This document shows positions 7,494 to 15,562 of a stretch of 42,745 nt of DNA, in pieces. Below the pieces are notes generated by a model. The model saw only the letters and a list, made by a program, of their open reading frames with translations. It made no database searches and was not told where the DNA came from. The number at the start of each line of letters is the position of its first letter. The stretch's first letter is position 1. The DNA comes from Curtobacterium luteum (GTDB lineage Bacteria > Actinomycetota > Actinomycetes > Actinomycetales > Microbacteriaceae): positions 1 to 42,745 of the forward strand of contig NZ_LDQC01000008.1 of the NCBI RefSeq assembly GCF_001475545.1. Direction: 5' to 3'. The translations under genes and the position numbers were made by a program.

Positions 7494-8215
7494 TCAGCGG
7501 GGTCTCTGACGAGCGAGCGCGCGGGCGAGCTGTTTCGTGGAGGTGAACCCGGCGCGGATCGCTCGGTCGGTGACCGTCAGGGACTCCGTCTCCTCGAGGT
7601 GCGCAGCTTCGGCGAGGCGGCGGCGTCCGATCTCGCGGCGGGGGCGGTGCCCATCTGCTTGAACGTGTTCTCGGATACGGCGAGTTCCCGGGCGAGGCGT
7701 TCGACGATGAACGCGGGGTCGCGGAATTCGGTCTCGATCACGGCCTGCGCGGCCATGAAGAGGCCGTCCCGAATCTGGCCTATGTCTTTCGGCTGGCGTG
7801 GTGCGCTTTCTTCGAGGGTGGCGGCGAGGAGGTTCTCGAATGCGAGGGTCAGTGGCCGGCGAGCCGCGTCGGTGGCCGGGGCCGGGTTCTGCAGGAGGCT
7901 GTTCGTCACGAACATCAGCGTCTCGATCCCGGACCCCGTGGTCGGGAGGGGTTCACCGTACTGGAACCGGCCCTTCCCGGTCTGCAGGAACGTGGGCTCG
8001 AGGTACCAGACGTACCGGGACGTGCGGGTGACGGTCCGGGTTGTGGTGGGGACTTCTCCATTGAGGAGGATGAGGGTGCCGGGTTCAGTGGGAACGAGCT
8101 CCCCGTCACGGCCTGCTTCAACGAGTCAACCGACCCTGCAGCAGTCCCCCTCGACCAGCGTCGGCGGTGGGACCGCAAACGCCGTTCGCAGATGATCTGC
8201 GAAGTTGTTCTCCAT
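7494..8215 (-). pseudogene. AraC family regulator broken by a stop codon and a frameshift
   Basis: Read in one frame from ATG 8215 the protein begins MENNFADHLRTAFAVPPP, meets a TGA at 8126-8128, then continues in the same frame as a cupin-like AraC ligand-binding domain (ELVPTEPGTLILLNGEVP, SRYVWYLEPTFLQTGKG) and the first HTH (VERLARELAVSENTFKQ). Near 7640 the frame changes, and the second HTH follows as REIGRRRLAEA, TVTDRAIRAGFTSTKQLARA up to the stop at 7494-7496. Two independent lesions in an otherwise well-preserved gene show recent decay. It is convergent with the SDR remnant; AraC, SDR and hydrolase genes commonly sit together in actinobacteria. Confidence 0.85.
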
Positions 8216-8390
8216 GTCGCCGCCCCACCCCCAAAACCGGTCCGAAGCGGAAGGATCCTGCTCACGCCGTAAACGTCGCTGACTGCAGCACGTGCACGGC
8301 TCCCGCATCAAGGTCATGGCACCGACCGGCCTGACGCCCAGGTTCGAGCGCCTCCCGGCACCCACGACGGAACATGTTCACACTTGACAC

Positions 8391-8810
8391 GTACACACCG
8401 CAGGTCTCCCCGGGCCACGGGCGATCGCGCTCGTTGTACCCGTGGTCGACGTCACCCGCACTGACCGGACCTCGAGCATCCGGCGACCAGCGGTCAGCCC
8501 GCTCGTGCAGCGGTTCGTGTGGTGGGCGTACTGCCCCGACGTTGCTCGCCGCCGTGAAGCACTTGCGTCCCCGCAGTCCGACGAGACACTCGCCGCGGCG
8601 CTGCCGCCGACACTGATCCTCACCGCCGCACACGACACCCTTGCACCAGAAGGGGCAGCACTCGCAGCCACCCTCCGAACGGCTGGCGTGCACGTCGAAC
8701 ACCGCGAGTACCCCGCTGCGGAACGCGACTTCATAGCCGGACGCGACCGCGACGTCGTCCGTGACGCACTCGACCGGACGGCATCGTTCCTGGTCGCGCC
8801 AGACGCATAG
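8391..8810 (+). pseudogene. alpha/beta hydrolase, HSL/Aes type, N-terminally truncated
   Basis: Homology is visible from TAGLPGPRAIALVVPVVD (the strand after the nucleophile elbow) through LPPTLILTAAHDTLAPEG, which carries the catalytic Asp region, to HVEHREYPAAERDF and the final helix. The upstream half with the HGGG oxyanion motif and GDSAGG nucleophile is absent, and no complete start region is found. In intact relatives the catalytic His lies where AERDF is seen, and here no His is present. It appears to be a deletion remnant. An intact gene would have encoded a carboxylesterase. Confidence 0.7.
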
Positions 8811-8827
8811 GACATGCCTCGATGGAC

Positions 8828-8864
8828 GATCGGCGGTTGCAATAGGTCGTTGCAACCGCCAATC
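8828..8864. terminator. hairpin between hydrolase remnant and mutarotase gene
   Basis: GGCGGTTGCAA at 8832-8842 is mirrored exactly at 8850-8860 across a 7-base loop, and the stem extends three more pairs after one mismatch. It lies between convergent genes, where it would end the minus-strand sugar operon. Confidence 0.7.
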
Positions 8865-8908
8865 GATTACCGGACCCTGCGCAAGCAGGAGCCGTGACAC
8901 CACCGCCG

Positions 8909-9352
8909 TTAGTCGATGACGCCCTTACGGAGGAGGAAGCAGCCGTAGGGCCCGGGGTCCGAGGTGCGGATCACCGCGAAGGCGCCTCGAGCGGCTTCGT
9001 AGAAGTCAAAGCGTGACAGCGCCTTGATCGCGACTGGTCCGCCAAGGACCCGATTGGCGACGCGTTGCATGGTCTCATGCGCGGCGGCGATGCTCTCCGG
9101 CGCGCCGACAACCTCCATCCGTCGGATCGGCGCGTCGACGAAGGTGTCGAGCGGCAGGAGGGACAAGATCGCCGTCGTCGCATGTTCGATGTCGCACCCG
9201 GACATGTGTACGACGCTGCCGTGCACCGTATGTGCGGCGATGGACGCCGCCGGGTGGTTGACATCGCAGATCAGGATCTCGTCGCCGTGTCCCATGGACA
9301 TCAGGACGCTCATCACCTCGGCGTTCAGGACCGGGTCGATTCCCTTCAGCAA
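8909..9352 (-). CDS. fucU: RbsD/FucU family sugar mutarotase
   Basis: This cytoplasmic enzyme interconverts anomers of a free sugar so that import and isomerisation can use either form. The 147-residue protein matches the FucU branch closely: it starts MLKGIDPVLNAE, carries GHGDEI with the conserved His22, RFDFYEAARGAFAVIRT, and ends GPYGCFLLRKGVI. FucU acts on L-fucose and RbsD on ribose; the FucU-like ends hint at a 6-deoxy or related sugar, but family members differ. It is the last gene of the minus-strand transport operon, three bases downstream of the permease gene. It supports the view that the operon handles a free, mutarotating aldose or ketose. Confidence 0.9.
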   Translation of the reverse strand: MLKGIDPVLNAEVMSVLMSMGHGDEILICDVNHPAASIAAHTVHGSVVHMSGCDIEHATTAILSLLPLDTFVDAPIRRMEVVGAPESIAAAHETMQRVANRVLGGPVAIKALSRFDFYEAARGAFAVIRTSDPGPYGCFLLRKGVID

Positions 9353-9355
9353 CGG

Positions 9356-10405
9356 TCACTCCTTTGCCACGGCGCGGTTGTTGAGCTGGTCGAAGGCCAC
9401 AGCGACGAGGATGAGGGCGCCGATCGCGATCTGGAGGTAGAACGAGTTGACCGCGAGCAGGTTGCCGCCGTTGTTGAGCACTCCGATGAGGAGCGCGCCA
9501 CACGCCGCGCCGATCGCACTCCCGCGTGCTCCCGACAGGCTCGCACCGCCGATGACGCACGCTGCGATAGCCTGCAGTTCGAAGCCGGTACCTGCTGTCG
9601 GGACGCCCGCTCCGAGGCGAGACGTCAAGAGCACACCACCGACGGCCGAGAGAAGGCCAGCGATCACGTAGACGGAGACCGTGACGAGCTTGACGGGCAC
9701 GCCGGCGAGACGCGCGGCTTCCGCGTTGGAGCCGACCGCGTAGACGTAGCGCCCGAACACGGTGCGCTTGAGAACGAACGCGGCGGCGGCTGCCAGCAGG
9801 ACGAACACGATGAGCAGGTTTGGGACTCCGAGGACCGTCCCGTTAGCGAGTTCCTGAAACCCGTCGGGCAGCCCCTGAACGGTGTTGGCGTTCGTGATTA
9901 CGAGCACGATGCCGCGGGCGATACCCAGCATGCCGAGTGTCGCGATGAACGGTGGCAGCTTGAATCGCGTGACGACGAATCCGGTGAAGAGACCGAGCGC
10001 TGCGCCGATGAGCAGTCCGAGCGCGATCGCTGGCACGACAGGGACGCCGTCGACGATGAGCTGAGCGGTGACTGCGCCCGAGAGGCCCAGGATGGACCCA
10101 GTCGACAGGTCGATCCCGCCTGTGAGGATCACGAGGAGCTGCCCGATCGCGATGATGCCATAGATCGACACCTGTCGGGCGAGGTTCGCCAGGTTGTTCG
10201 CGGTCAGAAAGTCATCACTCAGCAGTGTCAGTGCGCCGAAGACGACGAGCAGGACGACGAGCACGCCGCTCTCGCGTCCGGCGATGCTCCCCAGCGTGGC
10301 GACCCTGGGCTTCAGGTTGGTTCGGGCGGTGAGTGGGGCGCTACTGTCCCGCAACGTGCGGATGGTGGTCGTCTCAACGGCTTCGCGCCAGAGGAGTTTC
10401 GGCAT
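9356..10405 (-). CDS. sugar ABC transporter permease, RbsC type
   Basis: This is an integral membrane subunit of a carbohydrate-uptake transporter 2 (CUT2) system that forms a homodimeric channel for a monosaccharide. It has about eight to ten TM helices and the family stretches LTGGIDLSTGSILGLSGAV near the N-terminal third and CVIGGASLSGARGSAIGAACGALL near the C-terminus. Start ATG 10405 follows TAGGA by about seven bases; upstream in-frame sequence is an implausible Ser/Pro/Arg-rich shadow of the ATPase gene. It lies 10 bases behind the ATPase gene and three before the mutarotase gene, so all are cotranscribed. Confidence 0.93.
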   Translation of the reverse strand: MPKLLWREAVETTTIRTLRDSSAPLTARTNLKPRVATLGSIAGRESGVLVVLLVVFGALTLLSDDFLTANNLANLARQVSIYGIIAIGQLLVILTGGIDLSTGSILGLSGAVTAQLIVDGVPVVPAIALGLLIGAALGLFTGFVVTRFKLPPFIATLGMLGIARGIVLVITNANTVQGLPDGFQELANGTVLGVPNLLIVFVLLAAAAAFVLKRTVFGRYVYAVGSNAEAARLAGVPVKLVTVSVYVIAGLLSAVGGVLLTSRLGAGVPTAGTGFELQAIAACVIGGASLSGARGSAIGAACGALLIGVLNNGGNLLAVNSFYLQIAIGALILVAVAFDQLNNRAVAKE

Positions 10406-10415
10406 TGGAGTATTC

Positions 10416-11972
10416 CTAGGGCTTCTGTCCGACGGCGGTGTCGGATCGGTCGTTGAGGGGAAGCGTCGCGACGCCACTAGCGAGCTGGAGCACGTCTTCC
10501 TCGGACGCGCCACGGGGCAGCTCGCCGGCGACGGCGTCCTCGCGCAGGACGACGACACGGTCGGCAAGACCAAGCAGTTCCGGGAGGTACGACGACACGA
10601 CGACGACGGCAAGGCCCTGGCGAGCGAGAGTGTTGATCACGTCGTACAGCTCGCCCTTCGCGCCGATGTCGATACCCTTTGTCGGCTCGTCGAACATGAT
10701 CACCTTGGGCTTGGTGAGCAGCCATCGGGCCAGCAGGACCTTCTGTTGGTTGCCGCCGGACAAGGAGGACACAGGCTGGTCGTAGGACCCGGCTCGGATT
10801 CGGAGGCTGTCGAGGAGCGCGTCTGCCTTGCTTGCCTGCGAACGCCGCGGCAGCAGACCCTTCCGTGATCCGGACCGAAGACTGGCGATCGTCACGTTCT
10901 CGCGGATCGACAATTCCGGGAGGAGCCCGAGCACTTTCCGATCCTCGGTGAGCAGCGCGACTCCAGCGTCCATCATCGCGCGGGGTCCGTCCGGTCGGAC
11001 AACCTCCCCGTCGATTCGGATCTCGCCCGCTGCGATCGGTTCGGATCCGAAGATACTCAGGAGCAGCTCGCTCCGTCCCGAACCGAGCAGACCGCCGATG
11101 CCGAGGATCTCGCCGCCCCGCGCAGCCAGGTCGATTGCTGGGCTGTCCGGAGTCCGCTGCAGACGGGTGACGGTGAGCCGCTCTGGACGTTCCTCGCGGA
11201 CCTCGTCCGGGTAGAGCGCGGTCACGTCGCGTCCCACCATCGCAGTGATGAGGGTGTCCTCGGTGTAATCGGAGAGCGGACCGCTCTGGGAGAGTTCGCC
11301 GTCACGGAGGACGGTCACCCAGTCACCGATCGCGAACATCTCCTCGAGACGGTGAGTGATGTAGAGGATCGCGACGCCGGCGGCCTTGAACCGCCGGATC
11401 TGTTCGAGCAGTCGATCGGACTCAGCCTCGGTCAGCGCCGTCGTGGGCTCGTCGAAGACGATTACCTTGACGCGGTCAGCGGTTGCGACCTTCGCAACTT
11501 CCACGAGCTGCTTGGTCGCCGCCGGGAGATGCTCGACGGTGGCCGAAGGGTCGACGTCGACGAGGCCGAGGTCGTCGAGAACGTCGCGACACCGGTGGTG
11601 AAGCTCACCCGTGCGGACCAGCCCAGACCTGGACGGGAGCCGTCCCATGAACACGTTTTCGGCGACCGTGAGGTGTGGGAGCAGGCTGAGTTCCTGGTAC
11701 ACGGCCTGTACCCCCGCCGACCGGAGCGCCGCCGGTGTTGCGGCCGTCACCGTCTGAGATTCGATTCGAAATTCGCCTGAGTCACGGGGCAGCGCCCCAG
11801 TGAGGATCTTGATGAGCGTGGACTTGCCTGCGCCGTTCTCGCCTGCAAGGCAGTGCACCTGGCCGGCAACGAGCTTGAGGGACACTCCGCTGAGCGCCTG
11901 CACTGCACCGAACGCCTTGGATACGTCGCGGAGTTGCAGGATTGCGGGGCCGTCGGGGTCGGTGATCGTCAC
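10416..11972 (-). CDS. sugar ABC transporter ATP-binding protein, RbsA type
   Basis: This is the cytoplasmic motor of the CUT2 transporter with two fused ABC domains (518 residues). The first has Walker A GENGAGKST and a DEPTTAL Walker B; its signature (LPAATKQLVEVAK) departs from the usual LSVxQQQ form. The second has the typical degenerate Walker A (LLGSGRSELLLS) and an intact LSGGNQQKVLLARWL signature with DEPTKGID. One competent and one degenerate site is normal for RbsA-like proteins. The start overlaps the stop of the binding-protein gene by four bases (ATGA), showing translational coupling. Confidence 0.95.
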   Translation of the reverse strand: MTITDPDGPAILQLRDVSKAFGAVQALSGVSLKLVAGQVHCLAGENGAGKSTLIKILTGALPRDSGEFRIESQTVTAATPAALRSAGVQAVYQELSLLPHLTVAENVFMGRLPSRSGLVRTGELHHRCRDVLDDLGLVDVDPSATVEHLPAATKQLVEVAKVATADRVKVIVFDEPTTALTEAESDRLLEQIRRFKAAGVAILYITHRLEEMFAIGDWVTVLRDGELSQSGPLSDYTEDTLITAMVGRDVTALYPDEVREERPERLTVTRLQRTPDSPAIDLAARGGEILGIGGLLGSGRSELLLSIFGSEPIAAGEIRIDGEVVRPDGPRAMMDAGVALLTEDRKVLGLLPELSIRENVTIASLRSGSRKGLLPRRSQASKADALLDSLRIRAGSYDQPVSSLSGGNQQKVLLARWLLTKPKVIMFDEPTKGIDIGAKGELYDVINTLARQGLAVVVVSSYLPELLGLADRVVVLREDAVAGELPRGASEEDVLQLASGVATLPLNDRSDTAVGQKP

Positions 11973-13009
11973 TTATCGACCTCAGCGGTCTGCGGCTTGA
12001 GGAGTGTCTTGATGGCAGGGTCGTTCATGTTGTCGCGGTCGACGACGGCCACGCCGGGGTCGAGGACGGCTGGCGGGATGCGGCCCTGAGAGGCCATCGC
12101 TGCTTCGACGACGCCCTGGTATCCGAGGAACCACGGGTTCTGCACTACGAGCGCGTCGATGGTGCCTGCCTTGAGCGCAGCGTTCTCGGCCGGGTCCGAA
12201 TCGAAGGCGACCACAGGGATGGTGTCCGCGGCCTTGTTGTCCTTGATTGCGGTCGCGGCGCCGACACCGGAGCTGTTGTTGTCGGCGAAGACGCCCACGA
12301 GGTCTTTGTGTGCCGAGATTGCGTCGTTGACCTGCGATGCCGCCGTGCTGATGTCGTTGTTGTTGTAGTTCTGCAGGCTCGCGTCGATGTCTGGGCAGTC
12401 CTTCGCGAGACCGGCCCGGAAGCCCGCGTCACGCTGCTGGTTCGCTTCGATGCCCGCGATCGGCGCCTCAACAAGTACCTTGCCGGTCTTGGTCCCTTGA
12501 TCCTTGAGGAGCTTGCACATTTTTTCGCCGGCGGAAGTCCCGGCGAGCTCGTTGTTCGTCCCGATGTGACCGTCGACGTCCGCGGTGACCCGCGTGTCGG
12601 CCGTGATCACCTTGATGCCGGACTTCCGGGCGGCGTTGACCGAGGCGTTGAGGGCTGTGCTCGAGCTCGGCGCGATGACAATCGCGTCGACACCGCGGGA
12701 GACGGAGTTCTCGACGAGCTGAACCTGCCCGGCAATATCGGTCTCGGATGTCGGACCGAAGGTGTTGACGTCGACTCCGTAGTCCTTCGCGGCCGCCTCT
12801 GCTCCGGCAAGGAGGGTCTGCCAATATTCGGAGTCGGTCGCGCGGATGATCACGTCGACCTTCGTGCCGGCGGCAGCTCCTGCGGATCCGGAGCTGCGTG
12901 CGTCGGCGTTCGAAACGGTGGCTCGTCCGCCGACGACACCGCCGACAACTGCGACGAGAGCGATCGCCACGACGAGGGAGAGGGAGAACACGGTTCTGGT
13001 TCGCGCCAT
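11969..13009 (-). CDS. sugar ABC transporter substrate-binding protein
   Basis: This is an extracytoplasmic type I periplasmic-binding fold protein of the ribose/xylose/galactose binding family (346 residues). After a hydrophobic N-terminal segment (residues 7-27) the mature part starts TKVDVIIRATDSEYWQTLLAGAEAAAKDYG, with VDAIVIAPSSSTALNASV and FADNNSSGVGAATAIKD matching the hinge and ligand loops. Most Gram-positive binding proteins are lipoproteins, but no lipobox Cys is present here, so it must be held by an uncleaved signal anchor, by the permease, or be released. It precedes the ATPase gene and heads the ABC part of the operon. Confidence 0.93.
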   Translation of the reverse strand: MARTRTVFSLSLVVAIALVAVVGGVVGGRATVSNADARSSGSAGAAAGTKVDVIIRATDSEYWQTLLAGAEAAAKDYGVDVNTFGPTSETDIAGQVQLVENSVSRGVDAIVIAPSSSTALNASVNAARKSGIKVITADTRVTADVDGHIGTNNELAGTSAGEKMCKLLKDQGTKTGKVLVEAPIAGIEANQQRDAGFRAGLAKDCPDIDASLQNYNNNDISTAASQVNDAISAHKDLVGVFADNNSSGVGAATAIKDNKAADTIPVVAFDSDPAENAALKAGTIDALVVQNPWFLGYQGVVEAAMASQGRIPPAVLDPGVAVVDRDNMNDPAIKTLLKPQTAEVDK

Positions 13010-13074
13010 TGCGTTGACCTTCTGGGAGGGCGCGGCACTCTGCAGCGCCGCGGATTCGGTGGGAGGGAGGAGTT

Positions 13075-14340
13075 TCAGTTGTCGACCACGACGGGTTCGC
13101 GGCGGCTTCTAGGAGTGGCGTCGGTGGCCGCCTTCTCCGCTGGGGTCTTGAGGAAGGGGGTGAGGATCGCACTGAGGATGTACAAGCCGGCGTAGATGCC
13201 GAGCACGCCGCCCGCGCCCAACCAGCCGAAGAACAGTCCGGCGAGGGCCGGTGCAACGAACGCGGAGAGTCCGGCACCGAGGTTGAGTACGGACATCGCC
13301 GCCCCCTTGTTGTCCGGGGCCAGCAGCGGGAACAGCGCGGAGAGCGGCACGAAGCCTGCCATCGTCACGCCGCAGAAGCAGAGGACGATCGTCATCAGAG
13401 CGACGTTGTGACCGACGATGTGTGGAGCAAAGAAGACCGCGACAAGCACGACGGCGTACGCCACTCCACCGACCCAAACGATCGTGCGGCGCCAGCCGAT
13501 CTTGTCGCCGACGTACCCGAAGAACAGGTTGGCGAAGATCGCGACGGTGAACACGAGAGACCACATCTGCAGCCACTGCGTGGTCGTGTACCCGAACGAG
13601 GCCAGGTAGATCGGCATGAACACCGGGAGGCCGTACTGCGCTAGCCCGTTGATGGTCTTCACGACGAGGCCCATAGAGATCGTCGGACGTCCGATGAGGG
13701 TGACGGCTTTGGAGAGTTCCCGAGCACTGAACGGGTGAATCTCGTCCGCCGGGACGGTCGCACGGTTAGCTATCGTGCCAACGAGTGCCCCGATGACCAC
13801 GAACGCCAGCCCAGTCCAGAGGACCGTAATGTGGCCGAAGGCCGGCAGGGCGAGCGACGAGTAGAAAGGCCCGATGACGCTGAGGCCGAGCGAGAACATG
13901 AACCAGAACCAGCCGGCGGCGAGTCCACGGCGTTCGAGAGGGGCGCTGTAGTTGATCCAGGTCAGGAACGAGTAGGCGAACAAGGGGTACCCAAGGCCCC
14001 GGATCGCATAGAAGACGAGCATCACCGGCCAATTCAGGGTGGTGACGCCAAACCCGATGAACCCGACGCTGCCGACTAGGAACGCCGCGAGCGCGAGGAG
14101 CATGACTTTCCGCGGTCCCATCGTTTGTACGAGGACGCCAGAGAACCACGCGGCGATCGCGACGGTCACTCCGTAAACCGTGATGAGGGCGGCGGTGTCC
14201 GACACGGTGACACCGCGGGAAACGAGCCAGGGCGAAATCCACCCCTGTTCGACACCGTCGCCCACCATGAAGAGGACGAGTCCGACGTAGCCCCAGACAA
14301 GGTTTCGGGGCAGACCGATGCGGTCGAGGACGCGGTTCAC
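13075..14340 (-). CDS. MFS transporter, polyol permease (RbtT/DalT/CsbX-like)
   Basis: This is a 421-residue major facilitator with twelve predicted TM helices. The N-terminus VWGYVGLVLFMVGDGVEQGWISPWL is the hallmark of the ribitol/D-arabinitol permease family (RbtT, DalT, CsbX), which import pentitols or related sugars with protons; RGLGYPLFAYSFLTWINY also fits this group. It sits between the isomerase gene and the ABC transporter genes in the same orientation, so one operon carries two unrelated importers. Either both take up the same compound at different affinities, or each brings in a different sugar that meets in the same pathway. Confidence 0.88.
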   Translation of the reverse strand: MNRVLDRIGLPRNLVWGYVGLVLFMVGDGVEQGWISPWLVSRGVTVSDTAALITVYGVTVAIAAWFSGVLVQTMGPRKVMLLALAAFLVGSVGFIGFGVTTLNWPVMLVFYAIRGLGYPLFAYSFLTWINYSAPLERRGLAAGWFWFMFSLGLSVIGPFYSSLALPAFGHITVLWTGLAFVVIGALVGTIANRATVPADEIHPFSARELSKAVTLIGRPTISMGLVVKTINGLAQYGLPVFMPIYLASFGYTTTQWLQMWSLVFTVAIFANLFFGYVGDKIGWRRTIVWVGGVAYAVVLVAVFFAPHIVGHNVALMTIVLCFCGVTMAGFVPLSALFPLLAPDNKGAAMSVLNLGAGLSAFVAPALAGLFFGWLGAGGVLGIYAGLYILSAILTPFLKTPAEKAATDATPRSRREPVVVDN

Positions 14341-14419
14341 TACAAGCCTTTCGGTTCACGTCATTGGGAATTGAGGCGGGCTCGACCGGCGCAGCACGGT
14401 GCGCCGGTCGGGACTGCGG

Positions 14420-15379
14420 TCAGCCGGCTAGTGCGCCCTGGTACTTTGACGATCCGATGCCAAGGAGCTCGTTTCGGAGTCGCTGCGCCGCGATGCCGTC
14501 CTGCGAGCGGATGACCTCGGTGATGCGGTCGACTCCGACTGCCTTGACCTTCTCGAAGAAGAGCTCGACAGTGGCCCGATTGGTCTCCGCCTCGTCCTGC
14601 GCGTCCTCGCGAATCGGGAAGGTGTCGAAGTAGATGACGCCGTCCCACTCGTGACGAAGGAGGAAGTAGATCATCTCCATGGTCTCGAACGGGTGAATCG
14701 ACCCGATCATGAGGCCGTCGTCGTGGGCGTTGTTGCCGTCGTTGAGGTGGATACCGAAGAGCTTGCCCTGCTCGAGGAGCAGCGATGCGCCGAACGCGGG
14801 CTGGTCACCAGCCATGAGCATGTGCGCGAAGTCGAGGGTCGCGCCGAGGTTCGGCCGGTCGATGCGATTGATGACGTCGAGCGTCTGGCCGAAGCTGTTG
14901 ATCATCGAGTGCACTCGCTCCTCGTAGGGCTTGTACTCAATGCTGATGCGGAAGTCGGGCCGGTGGTCGGCAAGTTCCTGGAAGGCGGAGACGATGCGCT
15001 GGAGGTCGGCTGCGTAGTCCTTCTGGAACGTGAAGTCGTAGCCGTCGAACCCGAGCCAGACGGTGAGGAGGTCGCTACCGCAGGTAGCCGCGGCGTCGAT
15101 CGCGTCCTTTGCGAGGTCGATCGCCGCGCGGCGGACGGTCTCGTCCGGGTTGCTGAACTCGCCCGCGACGAACTGCTTGCGGAACCGCGTGGCGTTGCCG
15201 TTGAGCGTGAGGCCCAGCTCGTCGAGCAGCGCCTTCATGGCCGCCGGGTCAACGTTCTCGAAGTGCTCAGGGTAGTTGAGGTCGACGTAGTCGACACCCT
15301 CCGTCGCAGCGATGCGGCGGAGAGCAGCGGGGACGTCGCCGCCGCTGACGAAGGAGTTGAGGCGCGTTGCGAACTTCAT
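14420..15379 (-). CDS. sugar isomerase/epimerase, xylose isomerase-like TIM barrel
   Basis: This is a metal-dependent TIM-barrel enzyme of 319 residues, probably interconverting an aldose and ketose or epimerising a ketose. Likely metal ligands are Glu148 (SIEYKP), Asp183 (TLDFAHM), His211 (GIHLNDGN) and Asp252 (IYFDTFP). The E-D-H-D order resembles L-rhamnose isomerase-type enzymes more than D-tagatose 3-epimerase, which ends in Glu. Start: ATG 15379 has no adjacent Shine-Dalgarno site, but a promoter (TTGACC, 18 bases, TAGCTT) places the transcript start at that ATG; an alternative start at 15406 lies inside the promoter. It is the first gene of the minus-strand operon. The true substrate is not deducible. 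Confidence 0.85.
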   Translation of the reverse strand: MKFATRLNSFVSGGDVPAALRRIAATEGVDYVDLNYPEHFENVDPAAMKALLDELGLTLNGNATRFRKQFVAGEFSNPDETVRRAAIDLAKDAIDAAATCGSDLLTVWLGFDGYDFTFQKDYAADLQRIVSAFQELADHRPDFRISIEYKPYEERVHSMINSFGQTLDVINRIDRPNLGATLDFAHMLMAGDQPAFGASLLLEQGKLFGIHLNDGNNAHDDGLMIGSIHPFETMEMIYFLLRHEWDGVIYFDTFPIREDAQDEAETNRATVELFFEKVKAVGVDRITEVIRSQDGIAAQRLRNELLGIGSSKYQGALAG

Positions 15380-15386
15380 GTGGGTG

Positions 15387-15416
15387 AAGCTAGCCCCATC
15401 TGACAACTGTGGTCAA
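15387..15416 (-). promoter_or_regulatory. promoter of the sugar-uptake operon
   Basis: On the minus strand TTGACC (15416-15411) and TAGCTT (15392-15387) are 18 bases apart. The -10 box ends seven bases before ATG 15379, so transcription should begin at or next to the start codon. The -35 box is part of operator 1. Confidence 0.7.
15401..15415. promoter_or_regulatory. operator 1 for the DeoR regulator
   Basis: TGACAACTGTGGTCA: palindrome with TGAC/GTCA arms around a 7-base centre. It covers the -35 region of the minus-strand promoter and shares TGACAAC and GTCA with operator 2. The centres of the two sites are 42 bases apart, about four helical turns. Confidence 0.7.
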
Positions 15417-15441
15417 GTTTTTTCCTCCTTGGTCATCCTCT

Positions 15442-15471
15442 TTGACAACGAGCGTCAAGGATTCCTATGCT
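15442..15471 (+). promoter_or_regulatory. promoter and operator 2 of the kinase-deoR operon
   Basis: TTGACA (15442-15447) and TATGCT (15466-15471) with an 18-base spacer form a strong housekeeping-type promoter. The palindrome TTGACAACGAGCGTCAA (15442-15458) covers the -35 box and half of the spacer, so a bound repressor would block polymerase. It matches operator 1 in arms and spacing. Confidence 0.75.
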
Positions 15472-15562
15472 CGGCGTGCGTCAGAGAGCGTGGGACGACT
15501 CACGGGGGCGCACGAATGCTCCTTCGATGGAGTAGAGCAAGCACAACGAGGTGGAGGTCCAC

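Noticed and set aside
8262..8903. Minus-strand frame with many Cys residues opposite the hydrolase remnant
   Set aside because: It is antisense to a recognisable alpha/beta hydrolase tail; Cys pairs do not form a known zinc pattern.
9065..10456. 463-codon acidic plus-strand frame over the mutarotase and permease genes
   Set aside because: Antisense shadow of well-identified transport genes; composition-driven.
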